Assembly (NCBI GenBank): GCA_964399735.1
Contig: CAYNSO010000024.1
Location: 1 to 38,601 of the forward strand
DNA from: Fontivivens sp964399735
GTDB lineage: Bacteria > Zhuqueibacterota > Zhuqueibacteria > Residuimicrobiales > Krinioviventaceae
Direction: 5' to 3'
DNA: 38,601 nucleotides
The notes under the pieces are model-generated. The model searched no databases. It was not told the origin of the DNA and saw only the letters and a program-made list of their open reading frames with translations. Position 1 is the first letter of the stretch, and every line of letters starts with the position of its first letter. Below are positions 8,077 to 16,759 of the stretch, piece by piece. A program made the position numbers and the translations under genes.

Positions 8077-9018
8077 CTACCAGCTTAAAAAATCCCGCAT
8101 TTTCTTGCGCCGGGCCTTTAATTCTGCAATTTTTCTTTTCGACTCGGCTGAATATTGACCATTGGGTTCAACCTGAATGGCAAGCTCAAACTCACTGATC
8201 GCGTTACTATATTCATTTTTATCCTTTTTATTATAGGCCATAGCCATAAAATAATGGGGTTCTCCCCGATCCGGTAAAATTGCCGAGGCTATACCAAATT
8301 CGGCAATTGCATCCCACAAGCTGGAAACAGAACCTTTACGATACATGGGCATGGCAGATGCAATATGAAAATAATATTTTGCTTCAAAGTTGTCCGGTGC
8401 AATTTCAAGGGCTTTAAAAAATTGCTGTTTGGCAGCTTTATACTTTTTTTGCTTTAAATAATCTCGACCGGTTTGCAAATAAAGATCTGCGGTTGATTGA
8501 AGGTCGCGAATTATTTGAATTTTTTGAGAAATGCGGGTGGAATCATTGCTATTTTGAATCAGGGAATAAACTTGCATTGCCTTTTCAATGCTGCCGGATT
8601 GGTACCAGGCATCAGCAATTTTTTCCTGAATTGCATTTACATTGATCTGATAGTGCAAAGCAAGCTGGTACTTGTCAATAGCCTGTTTATAATTTTTTGC
8701 CGATAACATTTCATCGCCGGCCTGGACATGAATTAAAGCAATTTTTTCGGCAAAAAAAACATTGGCCGAATCAAAACTCATGCCCTTTTGAAAATAAACC
8801 AACGCACTGTCAGGTTGTTTTAAAGCCAGCCAGGATTGACCGGCCATAGTTAACGCCGTAACATTGGTGGAATCAGTAGCAAGAGCTGCCCGGCATTGTA
8901 TAATTGCCTGTTCATATTGACCGGTATTGTAAAACTCCCTGGCTTTTTTTACTGGAGTGCAACCACCTATTATTATAAAAAACAGGAATAATCCTGTAAA
9001 ATTACGCTGCCTTGACAT
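8077..9018 (-). CDS. TPR-repeat lipoprotein
   Basis: This 313-residue protein starts with a lipoprotein signal peptide whose lipobox-like IIGGC places the mature N-terminal cysteine at about residue 20. The rest is made of tetratricopeptide repeats, with repeated units such as AREFYNTGQYEQAIIQCRAA, SALVYFQKG, AIDKYQLAL, AKQQFFKALEIAPDNFEAKYYF and AISEFELAIQVEPN. Such proteins are scaffolds for envelope complexes. The last ~25 residues (ESKRKIAELKARRKKMRDFL) are basic and helical. AAGGA lies eleven bases before the ATG. It lies downstream of the two-component genes in the same direction, but the duplicated terminator-like hairpins in between make co-transcription unlikely. No specific partner can be named. 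Confidence 0.88.
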   Translation of the reverse strand: MSRQRNFTGLFLFFIIIGGCTPVKKAREFYNTGQYEQAIIQCRAALATDSTNVTALTMAGQSWLALKQPDSALVYFQKGMSFDSANVFFAEKIALIHVQAGDEMLSAKNYKQAIDKYQLALHYQINVNAIQEKIADAWYQSGSIEKAMQVYSLIQNSNDSTRISQKIQIIRDLQSTADLYLQTGRDYLKQKKYKAAKQQFFKALEIAPDNFEAKYYFHIASAMPMYRKGSVSSLWDAIAEFGIASAILPDRGEPHYFMAMAYNKKDKNEYSNAISEFELAIQVEPNGQYSAESKRKIAELKARRKKMRDFLSW

Positions 9019-9139
9019 AGTAAACGGATCCTTAACTTTCGCACTTTATAATTCAGAATAGTAATTTACAAAAATAAAAGGGGCTTTCAAAAATTATTTA
9101 TTGATCAGGTAATATTTCAATCGATTTACCGGAACCGGA

Positions 9140-9313
9140 ATACAAAAAAAATACCGAGCAGTCCTAACAACTGATTTAGGGGGGTCACCAGTTGCGGGGG
9201 GTGGACGCTCGGTATTATACTCTTGCATCAATTTTAATGTGATTAAATATAACTCTCTTGCAATAAAAAAACAATCAGGAAAATCCTGTAATAACATGTA
9301 AGGCATTTACCCA
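9140..9313 (-). repeat. Structured tandem repeat, copy A
   Basis: This ~173-base unit is repeated at 9396-9568 with a period of 256 bases. Read on the minus strand it has, in order, a small hairpin followed by T7 (9265-9288), an AT-rich stretch ending in TATAAT, and a 67-base composite hairpin followed by eight U. The hairpin block differs from copy B at one base only, while the leader has about ten differences in 97 bases by eye. The stronger conservation of the hairpin suggests selection on an RNA structure. Short open frames cross it, but they have no ribosome site and their proline-rich part simply translates the hairpin, so I do not call a gene. Confidence 0.85.
9150..9216 (-). terminator. 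C-rich two-tier hairpin with U8 tail, copy A
   Basis: The outer stem pairs AATACCGAGC (9150-9159) with GCTCGGTATT (9207-9216) and continues as GTCC/GGAC after a one-base bulge at 9160. The inner stem pairs CAACTG (9168-9173) with CAGTTG (9189-9194). On the minus strand both single-stranded parts contain a run of six C (ACCCCCCG and GTGACCCCCCTAAAT). Eight U follow directly. It should terminate minus-strand transcription; the elaborate, C-rich inside suggests that it may be the body of a small RNA. Confidence 0.7.
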
Positions 9314-9395
9314 TACAAATGTCGGTATAGAAAGAATTCAATTAATCTTTTCGAGATCAACAATATTATCATCATTATCATTGCCAGCAATATAA

Positions 9396-9568
9396 ATACA
9401 AAAAAAATACCGAGCCGTCCTAACAACTGATTTAGGGGGGTCACCAGTTGCGGGGGGTGGACGCTCGGTATTATACTTTGCATCAAATTTAATGCTTTTA
9501 AATATAACCCTCTTGCAATAAAAAAACAATCAGTAAAATCCTGTATTCACATGTAAGGGATTTACCCA
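9396..9568 (-). repeat. Structured tandem repeat, copy B
   Basis: Second copy of the unit at 9140-9313, directly after the end of the response-regulator gene on the minus strand. The layout is the same: a T7 tract after a small (here imperfect) hairpin, an AT-rich leader with TATAAT, the composite hairpin, and U8. The spacer between the copies (9314-9395) does not resemble the sequence on the other side of copy A, so only the unit itself is duplicated. Confidence 0.85.
9406..9472 (-). terminator. C-rich two-tier hairpin with U8 tail, copy B
   Basis: The structure is identical to copy A apart from the bulged base (C instead of A on the plus strand at 9416). Outer stem 9406-9415/9463-9472, second tier GTCC/GGAC, inner stem 9424-9429/9445-9450, and C6 runs in the loop and internal bulge. 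It is the first transcription stop met after the kinase-regulator operon. Confidence 0.7.
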
Positions 9569-9586
9569 CACTAAATTACCAAAAAA

Positions 9587-10240
9587 TCAGGTCAATTCAA
9601 TTAATTGTTCCTTGATTGCATATTTTACCAAATCGGCAAAATTATTCAGTTCCAGCTTGTCCATTATTCGATAGCGATGAGTTTCAATGGTCTTGGCGCT
9701 GATATGCAATAAATTTGCAATTTCTTTGTTACTGTAACCTTCAGCCAGCAATTTAAGAACCTCTAACTCACGTGTGCTTAGAATGCTATCTTTTTTACTG
9801 CCAAACAACTCTGGTTCAGAGAGCCAGTTGGTAACAACTGCCCTGGCAATAGCCGGGCTCAGATAAATTTGGTCATCCATAACATAACGAATTGCGGTAT
9901 TTAATTCTTCGGATGCAGAATTCTTTAATAAATAACCCGATGCTCCATTTGCCAGGCTCTGCTTTATATATTCTTCAATATTATACATACTTAGAATTAA
10001 TACTTTGGTCTCCGGAGATACCAGCTTCACTTCCCGGATTGCTTCTATACCCCGCAATTTAGGCATGGAAATATCCAAAATCATAATATCCGGTTTTTCT
10101 TTTTTGGCAATTTTAATCGCTTCAAGGCCATCGCCTGCCAAACCAACCACTGTTACGTTTTTAAATGTCGCCAAAAGATGATCGATGCCCTCGCGCACAA
10201 TTGTATGATCATCTACAACGACAATTCTTATCTTTTCCAT
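9587..10240 (-). CDS. NarL/FixJ-type response regulator
   Basis: The 217-residue protein has a receiver domain (acidic pair Asp10-Asp11, phosphoacceptor Asp56 in ILDISMP, Lys in the YLLKNSAS segment) followed by a LuxR-type helix-turn-helix (LSTRELEVLKLLAEGYSNKEIANLLHISAKTIETHRYRI). It is a cytosolic DNA-binding activator or repressor controlled by phosphorylation. I chose the ATG at 10240, one base after the kinase stop codon and preceded by AAGG, over the nine-residue longer frame. It is co-transcribed with, and almost certainly phosphorylated by, the PAS-rich kinase. Target genes cannot be read from the sequence. The duplicated hairpins just downstream would end the transcript. Confidence 0.95.
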   Translation of the reverse strand: MEKIRIVVVDDHTIVREGIDHLLATFKNVTVVGLAGDGLEAIKIAKKEKPDIMILDISMPKLRGIEAIREVKLVSPETKVLILSMYNIEEYIKQSLANGASGYLLKNSASEELNTAIRYVMDDQIYLSPAIARAVVTNWLSEPELFGSKKDSILSTRELEVLKLLAEGYSNKEIANLLHISAKTIETHRYRIMDKLELNNFADLVKYAIKEQLIELT

Positions 10241-10241
10241 G

Positions 10242-13200
10242 TTATACCTTGTATTTTGCCGGAACAATTGCTTTGATTAATGTTCCATGTCCGGGTTCTG
10301 ATGAAATAATAAAATCACCAGACAAATATTCGACACGCTCTTTCATACCAATTAAGCCAAAATGAAATTGCGTATTTTTATGCAACGCTTGCGGATCAAA
10401 TCCTGTTCCATTATCCTTTATATATAAAACGATCTTGCCATCCTGCTGTTCCAGCTTTAAAGTTACCTGTGTTGCGTTGGCATATTTTAATATATTATTA
10501 AGAGCTTCCTGGGCAACCCTGTATAAGGAAATCTCGATATCGTTAGTCAAAGTGCGCTCATAGTTATCACTTTTATATTCAATAGCAATATTCCAGCGTT
10601 TGGCAAATTCTTTGGTATAGTCTTTTAAAGCGATATCGAGTCCAAAATCATCCAGTAATTGGGGACGCAATAAAGCGCACAAATTCCTGGCTTCGTCAAT
10701 AGCATCAGATAAAGTTTGCCGTGAAGCAACGAGCTTTTGTTCAGCCAAAGCCCTGTCGGTTTTCATTGAATTCGCCACTGCGCTTAATTCAAATTGCAGG
10801 GCTGTTAATATTTGCCCGAGTGAATCATGAATTTCCCGCGAAATATGGGCACGTTCTTCTTCCTGGGTTTGTACCAATTGCGCGGAAAAGTTTTTACTCT
10901 GCTCAATTGCCCATACCTGGTCGGTTATATCAATATTCATACCTATAAAGCCAATAACATCTTTACTCTCAACCAAAATAGGACCAAGTATCATTTTATA
11001 ATTGGTGCATTTTTCTCCGTTTTTTATTTCATATTGATGCTGGGTTACCTGGCCGCTTTTTCGACTTTGCACAACAAGTTGATGTATAATTTGCAGCAGT
11101 AATAAATCATTGGCAGTTTTTTCAGATTTCTTTCTTACCAGATTTACCCATTTTTCGCGGAACTTGTTGTTGGCGTCACGGATAACACCATTATAGCCAA
11201 GGTTAAAAACTTCAAAAGGAATATTTCTAAACAGCGTACGGTAACGCGCTTCGCTATTACGGATTTCCGTCTCGATTCTTTTTTGTTGTGTAATATCTTT
11301 GATAAAGCCTTCAATCCCTTTAACTATGCCGTTTTCAATAACACGTCGTCCATTATAACTGATCCAGAATATCTCTCCCGTTTGTCGGTGTAAGGGAATT
11401 TCACAACCGGGTTCCGGCTTGCCGCTCATAATCAACAAAAATCTTTTTTCAACATCAATCCCTGTTGTTAACCAGGCATCCCGGTTTTTAAAAACATCCA
11501 AAGCATTGAGTTGATCCGTGTTCATATCAAAAATTCTCATTGCGGCTTTGTTTAAAAATTCTATCACGCCATCTTTATTAATAAAATAATACCCATCGAT
11601 TGATCTTTCAATAATATCCCTGAATCTTTCGCCATAAGCTATTAAAGCAGTTTCCGTTTCTTTTAATTGCGTGATGTTGGTTATAACACCACGAAAACCA
11701 ACGATCTGACCATTTCTTTTTATAGTAGTAGACCGCGAGATCACAGGAAATGTGCTGCCATCGTTCCGCAATGCCTGGTATTCAGAATTCAAGGTGGGCT
11801 CGCCTCTTTTTATTCTCTCCATATTTTCAGCCATCCGCATGCGATCCTGCGGAATAACCATATCCTGGGCATAAAGCCCGTTTTCAAATTGTTCACGGGT
11901 TACTCCCAAACTAGCGAATGCAACATGGTTAACAAAAGTAAATTTATTATTCAAATCAATTTCATAAACAATTTCAGGTAATAATTCCGCAAGCTCACGA
12001 AACCGCTCTTCGCTGGCACGCAGTTGCAGCTCCATATCTTTTTGTTCCTGTATATCGCGGCCAACCCCGATAATTTCAATAACCTGCGGCTTTTCATCTA
12101 TAATTGCTGTTTTAATCCACGAAAACCAGCGCCATCCATCTTTGGTCAACATGCGTTGTTCCATGTGGCAGCGATATGGCGGCACAAACAGGTTTTTCAG
12201 GTTCTGTTTTGTACTTTTACGATCTTTGTTATGAATAAAGGACAAAAAATTGTTGCCAGGTAATTCCTGTTCCTCCTTATTAAAGGTAACACAAAAGGAA
12301 GGGCTGGCAAATAAAATTTTTCCCCCGGCATCCATTTTTATAATCAAATCGCCCTGGTTTTCAACCAGCAGCTTGTATTGTTCACGACTTTTCTGCAATT
12401 CGCGTTCAATTTTAATTCGTTCGGAAATATCACGCGATATTCCCTGTACGGCATATACTTCACCCTGGTCATTTTTTAACGGCACCAGCCAAGTGCCTAC
12501 CCATATTTTTTTGCCGGCAAAAACTGTCTCGGTTTCAATATAAAAAGGTTCGCTGGTTACAAAGACCCTGCCCAGGCTTTCTTTTTGTCGCTGTGCATCA
12601 TTACCGGAGAAAAAGTCGGCCCTTTTTTTACCTACAATATCAGCAGGAGTCAATCCAACTGCATGAGCGGCATAATTATTTATATACAATACAGTACCAT
12701 TACGGTCAATTATAAAAATCATATCTCGTGCAGCTTCGGCAAGACTGCGATAGCGCTTTTCACTTTCCAATAATTGCTGGTGATACAATTTTTTTTCAGT
12801 TATATCATGAATTACACCGATGGTCGATACCGGTTTATTATTTATATCTCTGAGCAGCAGAACATCAACCTCTACATGAATCGGGGTGTTATCTGCCCTG
12901 AGCATAATATATTCCTTAGATTTCATAGAATCGGTGGCAAACAACTCTTGAATATTTTGATCATCTTGCTCCCATTGTTCAGAAATAATATAATCTCGTA
13001 TCTTTTTGCCCCCGGCAATCATATCCTCAGGTGAAGAATAACCCATTACTTCCGCAATCTTGCGATTCGCCTGTAAAACACTGCCTTCAATATTGGTCAA
13101 TACAATTCCAAGAGGTGATAATTCAAACAATACCCGGTAACGCTGTTCGCTTTCTTTTAAGGCAACCTCTATTCGCTTTCTTTCAGTAATATCTCTGATA

Positions 13201-14516
13201 ACGAAAAGATGCGCTTTTTTCCCATGGTATTTGATACACATGGAACAAATCTCAACATAAAATAATTCTCCGTTTGCTTTAATATAACGCTGCTCACTCA
13301 AGGGTGATATGCCAGTGCTGGAAATTCGGGTTTTTATCATTTCTATTTCTTCAGGGTGAACAAAATCGAACAGATTTTTTCCTGTTAATTCTTTCGGATG
13401 ATTGACCCCAAACAAAGCAGCGCCGGCTTTATTGATATAGAGTATTCTACTATTATCATGAATACAGACAGCTTGAAACGCACTCTTGATCAACTTGCGA
13501 TAATAACGTTCGGTCATGCGAATATGATCAGAAATCTTTATTTTGCTAATACTTTCACCAATCAAATGGACAAGAATTTCTAACAACCCTGTTTCAACTT
13601 CCGATACCGGTAAATCAGAATCGGAAATATCAAGCGCAACAAATCCGGTCAGGGTATAATCTACCCATAATGGTAAAGCTATAATTGATTTTATAGACAA
13701 AGACCGCAATAACTGTTTTTCATTGCTGGCAGCAACCGGCAGACTTTTAATATCGGGGATAACAAGCGTTTCCTGATTTTTCATTTGGGTTAACCACCAG
13801 GAATATTGCGAAAAATCCAGTTGCCATAACTTTTCTCCCACTTTTAATGATTGGCAAGAGCTCCATTCTGATGCAAATTGTACTCGAGTAAACTTGAAAT
13901 CAAACTGAAAAGCAACAACACGACGGGCTGCAACGAGTTCTGCGAGCTCTTTAAGATAAAAGTCGATATTTTGTTTCTTTCGGGAAATATTGGCAATATG
14001 CTTTAAACGTTTTTCAATATCAATGTCCCGATTCTGTATTTTTTCTGCCGGGTTATGCCTCTGTTTCGGAATATAGGACGGAGCAGCTAGATTTTTCAAA
14101 TACAAAGAATCGGAATCACAATGCTGGTTATCATTGGCACAAAGAATGAAATAAAAAGCATAATAATACTCCCCTTCGTTCTCCAGTTTACCAACAACCG
14201 CCCTTACCTGAATATATTCACTCTCCGGGCTTTGTGTAATGATCGTGCCAGGAACAGGCTCTTTGTTCTGCTGAGCAATTATATCAAGCCAGCCCCTGCT
14301 ATCATCAGGAAAAACAAGCCAGCCGTTGAGAGGTTTACCGATTGTTAAAACTTTTCTATTTTGTAATAAAGAAAAAAAAGAATCATTACCATATAGAATA
14401 ATCCCGTCTAAATCAGTTATGCATGCCGGAACAGGGGAAAAATGAATCGTTTGTTGGCAGGCAGTAGTAAAAGCAGACATGGTAGCATTTTTCTTCTTTT
14501 TGTTAAAATTCCTCAT
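10242..14516 (-). CDS. Soluble multi-PAS/GAF sensor histidine kinase (HisKA_3)
   Basis: This protein of about 1,424 residues is much longer than usual NarX-type kinases. An N-terminal PAS domain is followed by a GAF domain (about residues 190-340) and seven more PAS domains in a row, most ending in the PAC-like signature (DITERKRIE, DITEKKLYH, DISERIKIE, DIQEQKDME, DITQQKRIE). The C-terminus has a HisKA_3 dimerisation domain with the phosphorylated His near residue 1,230 (ISREIHDSLGQ) and a HATPase_c domain (AQEALNNILKYA, DNGTGFD, GLIGMKER, GHGT). No membrane segment is visible, so it senses internal signals such as redox state, gases or small ligands. I prefer the ATG at 14516, with AGG six bases upstream; an ATG at 14543 is also in frame. 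The stop is one base before the regulator start. Confidence 0.94.
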   Translation of the reverse strand: MRNFNKKKKNATMSAFTTACQQTIHFSPVPACITDLDGIILYGNDSFFSLLQNRKVLTIGKPLNGWLVFPDDSRGWLDIIAQQNKEPVPGTIITQSPESEYIQVRAVVGKLENEGEYYYAFYFILCANDNQHCDSDSLYLKNLAAPSYIPKQRHNPAEKIQNRDIDIEKRLKHIANISRKKQNIDFYLKELAELVAARRVVAFQFDFKFTRVQFASEWSSCQSLKVGEKLWQLDFSQYSWWLTQMKNQETLVIPDIKSLPVAASNEKQLLRSLSIKSIIALPLWVDYTLTGFVALDISDSDLPVSEVETGLLEILVHLIGESISKIKISDHIRMTERYYRKLIKSAFQAVCIHDNSRILYINKAGAALFGVNHPKELTGKNLFDFVHPEEIEMIKTRISSTGISPLSEQRYIKANGELFYVEICSMCIKYHGKKAHLFVIRDITERKRIEVALKESEQRYRVLFELSPLGIVLTNIEGSVLQANRKIAEVMGYSSPEDMIAGGKKIRDYIISEQWEQDDQNIQELFATDSMKSKEYIMLRADNTPIHVEVDVLLLRDINNKPVSTIGVIHDITEKKLYHQQLLESEKRYRSLAEAARDMIFIIDRNGTVLYINNYAAHAVGLTPADIVGKKRADFFSGNDAQRQKESLGRVFVTSEPFYIETETVFAGKKIWVGTWLVPLKNDQGEVYAVQGISRDISERIKIERELQKSREQYKLLVENQGDLIIKMDAGGKILFASPSFCVTFNKEEQELPGNNFLSFIHNKDRKSTKQNLKNLFVPPYRCHMEQRMLTKDGWRWFSWIKTAIIDEKPQVIEIIGVGRDIQEQKDMELQLRASEERFRELAELLPEIVYEIDLNNKFTFVNHVAFASLGVTREQFENGLYAQDMVIPQDRMRMAENMERIKRGEPTLNSEYQALRNDGSTFPVISRSTTIKRNGQIVGFRGVITNITQLKETETALIAYGERFRDIIERSIDGYYFINKDGVIEFLNKAAMRIFDMNTDQLNALDVFKNRDAWLTTGIDVEKRFLLIMSGKPEPGCEIPLHRQTGEIFWISYNGRRVIENGIVKGIEGFIKDITQQKRIETEIRNSEARYRTLFRNIPFEVFNLGYNGVIRDANNKFREKWVNLVRKKSEKTANDLLLLQIIHQLVVQSRKSGQVTQHQYEIKNGEKCTNYKMILGPILVESKDVIGFIGMNIDITDQVWAIEQSKNFSAQLVQTQEEERAHISREIHDSLGQILTALQFELSAVANSMKTDRALAEQKLVASRQTLSDAIDEARNLCALLRPQLLDDFGLDIALKDYTKEFAKRWNIAIEYKSDNYERTLTNDIEISLYRVAQEALNNILKYANATQVTLKLEQQDGKIVLYIKDNGTGFDPQALHKNTQFHFGLIGMKERVEYLSGDFIISSEPGHGTLIKAIVPAKYKV

Positions 14517-14543
14517 ATTTAACCTGATTTTAAATTTGCCCAT

Positions 14544-14928
14544 TGTCAGTAAAAACCCTGTTACACCCGGAGCGCCAGCCGTTTATTTTTCACACCAGGC
14601 AAATTGTTACTAATCCGGCTATCGGCCAGGTATTTTGAATTTAATCAATTATTACCGTATAAGCAATACAGAAACCGGTGAATAATACACCTTGAATTTT
14701 CGTTAGTAATTAATAATGTTGTTATTCACTTTTTGTTTTTTTAAATTAATCAGGCCTGCAATTGATTTCGTTACAGTTCACACGATGGAACAATTCATTC
14801 AAAATTCTGAACCAGATTGATTTTTTTTTCATAACCTGATAACAAATATAATAATGTTCCGTCTAACTTTAATAATCAAATTTAAGAACTTGGACAATTA
14901 TAAAAATTTTTGGATCCTTTTCTGATTA
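14544..14928. other. Divergent intergenic region
   Basis: These 385 AT-rich bases lie between the leftward kinase gene and the rightward exporter genes and must hold both promoters. I see no open frame, RNA gene or clear palindrome. Confidence 0.5.
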
Positions 14929-16755
14929 ATGATTTTTACACGATTATATCCCCTGCGGTTTATTTCTAAATACCTGTTGCATTACAAATGGCGGCTGGTA
15001 CTTGGATTGGTGTATATTATTATCATGACTGCGCTGCAGGTACTTTCCCCATGGCTGTTGCGTTATGCCATTGATTATATACAAAGCATTCATCAGGCTG
15101 CAGGGGAATCGGTTCCAGATTTTACACAATTCATTATTAAAATTTTTAGTTTAACTACACCCAATTCAATTATTTTTACATTCTCGCTGCTCATTGTTAT
15201 TGCGACCATCATTCAGGGAATTTTCCGTTTTTTAATGCGCGATACTCTTATTGGTGTCTCTAGAAAAATGGAATATGAATTAAGAAACGATTATTTTGCA
15301 TATCTGCAAACCCTTACCCCATCATTTTTTCTACGCTACCAAACCGGGGACTTGATGGCCCGCGCCACAAACGACCTGAATGCCGTACGCACTATGCTGG
15401 GGCCGGGAATTATGTATTTTATATCGACATTTTTCCTGTTTATCATTACAATTGTTTTTATGACAAGAATTAACGCCAGCCTGACTTTTTGGGCGCTTTT
15501 AACTGTGCCTCCCAGTATACTGGTAATTTACAAGCTGGTTTCAAAAATTGAAAAACTGTTCGATTCCATTCAGGCACAATTTTCGGCATTGACTTCAACT
15601 GTTGAAGAAAATGTTTCCGGAATTCGTGTTATCAAGTCTTATGACCGGGAAGACCATGTACTGCATAAATTCAACAAGGTCAGCAATGAATTAATCAAAC
15701 GCAACCTGGCGCTGGCGCAGGTGCAAGCAACTTTTCGCTCATTTATACAGTTTATTACCGGTATTGGCACTTTAATCATTTTATGGGTTGGCGGCCATAA
15801 AATTATTGCCGGTACATTATCCGTTGGCGGCCTGGTGGCTTTTTTTTCTTATCTTATCATGCTTACCTGGCCAATGATTGCCGCCGGTTGGGTTTTAAAC
15901 ATGTGGCAGCAAGGTATCGCTTCTCTTAAAAGGTTAATGGCTATAATGACGGAAAAACCGGAATTTGCCGATAATGAGCAAAGCGATTTTTCAATCACCC
16001 GGGTTCATGGCAAAATAGAATTCCGCGATGTCTGTTTTTCTTACCATGCAGATGAACCGGAGGTTTTAAGCCATATAAACCTAAAAATCAAAGCTGGTTC
16101 AACAGTAGCCATTGTCGGGCCGACCGGCTCCGGCAAGTCTACCCTGGTAAACCTGGCGTTGCGAATGTTTGAGCCCCGTCATGGACAAATATTGATCGAC
16201 GGTCGTGATATTCGCACTATTCCCCTGGCAACCCTGCGCAAAGCGGTTGGTTATGTGCCCCAGGAAAGTTTTTTGTTTTCCGATTCCTTGCAGGAAAATA
16301 TTGTCTTTGGTATGGAAAATTATGAACAGCAGGATATTGACGCCGCATTAAAAACTTCACAGCTTAACCGCGATATGGATCAGTTCCCGGAAAAACTGGA
16401 AACGATTGTTGGCGAACGCGGCATCACCCTGTCCGGCGGACAAAAACAGCGTACCGCCATTTCCAGAGCGGTAATTAGAAAACCGGCTATTCTGATCCTC
16501 GACGATTCGCTTAGTGCGGTGGATACCTATACCGAGGAAGAAATATTGAAACAACTGCACCAGGTAATGAAAGACTGCACTGCCATTATTGTTTCGCATC
16601 GCATTTCATCAATCCGGGATGCCGATGAAATTATTGTTTTAAAAGAAGGTAAAATCGTCGAACAGGGCCGCCACTCTGACCTGCTAAAAAATAAAGGGCT
16701 CTATTACAATCTTTTCCAGCGGCAACAGTTGGAAGAATCTTTACAAGAAATATAG
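14929..16755 (+). CDS. ABC exporter half-transporter, degenerate-site subunit
   Basis: The 608-residue protein fuses a six-helix type-IV exporter membrane domain (residues 1-330) to a nucleotide-binding domain. The Walker A GPTGSGKS is near residue 400, the canonical signature LSGGQKQR near 500, and the Walker B LILDDSLSAVD near 521, with an H-loop His in VSHRIS. The residue after Walker B is Asp instead of the catalytic Glu. That is the hallmark of the degenerate subunit in heterodimeric exporters such as BmrCD and TM287/288. It pairs with the next gene, whose ATG is four bases away. The ribosome site is weak (GGATC). Substrates are probably hydrophobic compounds, lipids or drugs. Confidence 0.93.
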   Translation: MIFTRLYPLRFISKYLLHYKWRLVLGLVYIIIMTALQVLSPWLLRYAIDYIQSIHQAAGESVPDFTQFIIKIFSLTTPNSIIFTFSLLIVIATIIQGIFRFLMRDTLIGVSRKMEYELRNDYFAYLQTLTPSFFLRYQTGDLMARATNDLNAVRTMLGPGIMYFISTFFLFIITIVFMTRINASLTFWALLTVPPSILVIYKLVSKIEKLFDSIQAQFSALTSTVEENVSGIRVIKSYDREDHVLHKFNKVSNELIKRNLALAQVQATFRSFIQFITGIGTLIILWVGGHKIIAGTLSVGGLVAFFSYLIMLTWPMIAAGWVLNMWQQGIASLKRLMAIMTEKPEFADNEQSDFSITRVHGKIEFRDVCFSYHADEPEVLSHINLKIKAGSTVAIVGPTGSGKSTLVNLALRMFEPRHGQILIDGRDIRTIPLATLRKAVGYVPQESFLFSDSLQENIVFGMENYEQQDIDAALKTSQLNRDMDQFPEKLETIVGERGITLSGGQKQRTAISRAVIRKPAILILDDSLSAVDTYTEEEILKQLHQVMKDCTAIIVSHRISSIRDADEIIVLKEGKIVEQGRHSDLLKNKGLYYNLFQRQQLEESLQEI

Positions 16756-16759
16756 TAAA

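Noticed and set aside
9094..9529. Two short minus-strand open frames (70 and 63 codons) sharing the segment ERPPPATGDPPKSVV
   Set aside because: The shared segment is a translation of the conserved hairpin. The frames lack ribosome sites and their ends differ, so RNA structure explains the conservation better than protein.
9140..9568. CRISPR array, integron attC site, or twister ribozyme in the repeat pair
   Set aside because: Only two copies 256 bases apart exclude a CRISPR array. The ends lack RYYYAAC/GTTRRRY in proper positions for attC. The plus strand resembles the twister P1-UAA-P2 start, but its loop has a G run where the twister pseudoknot would need C.
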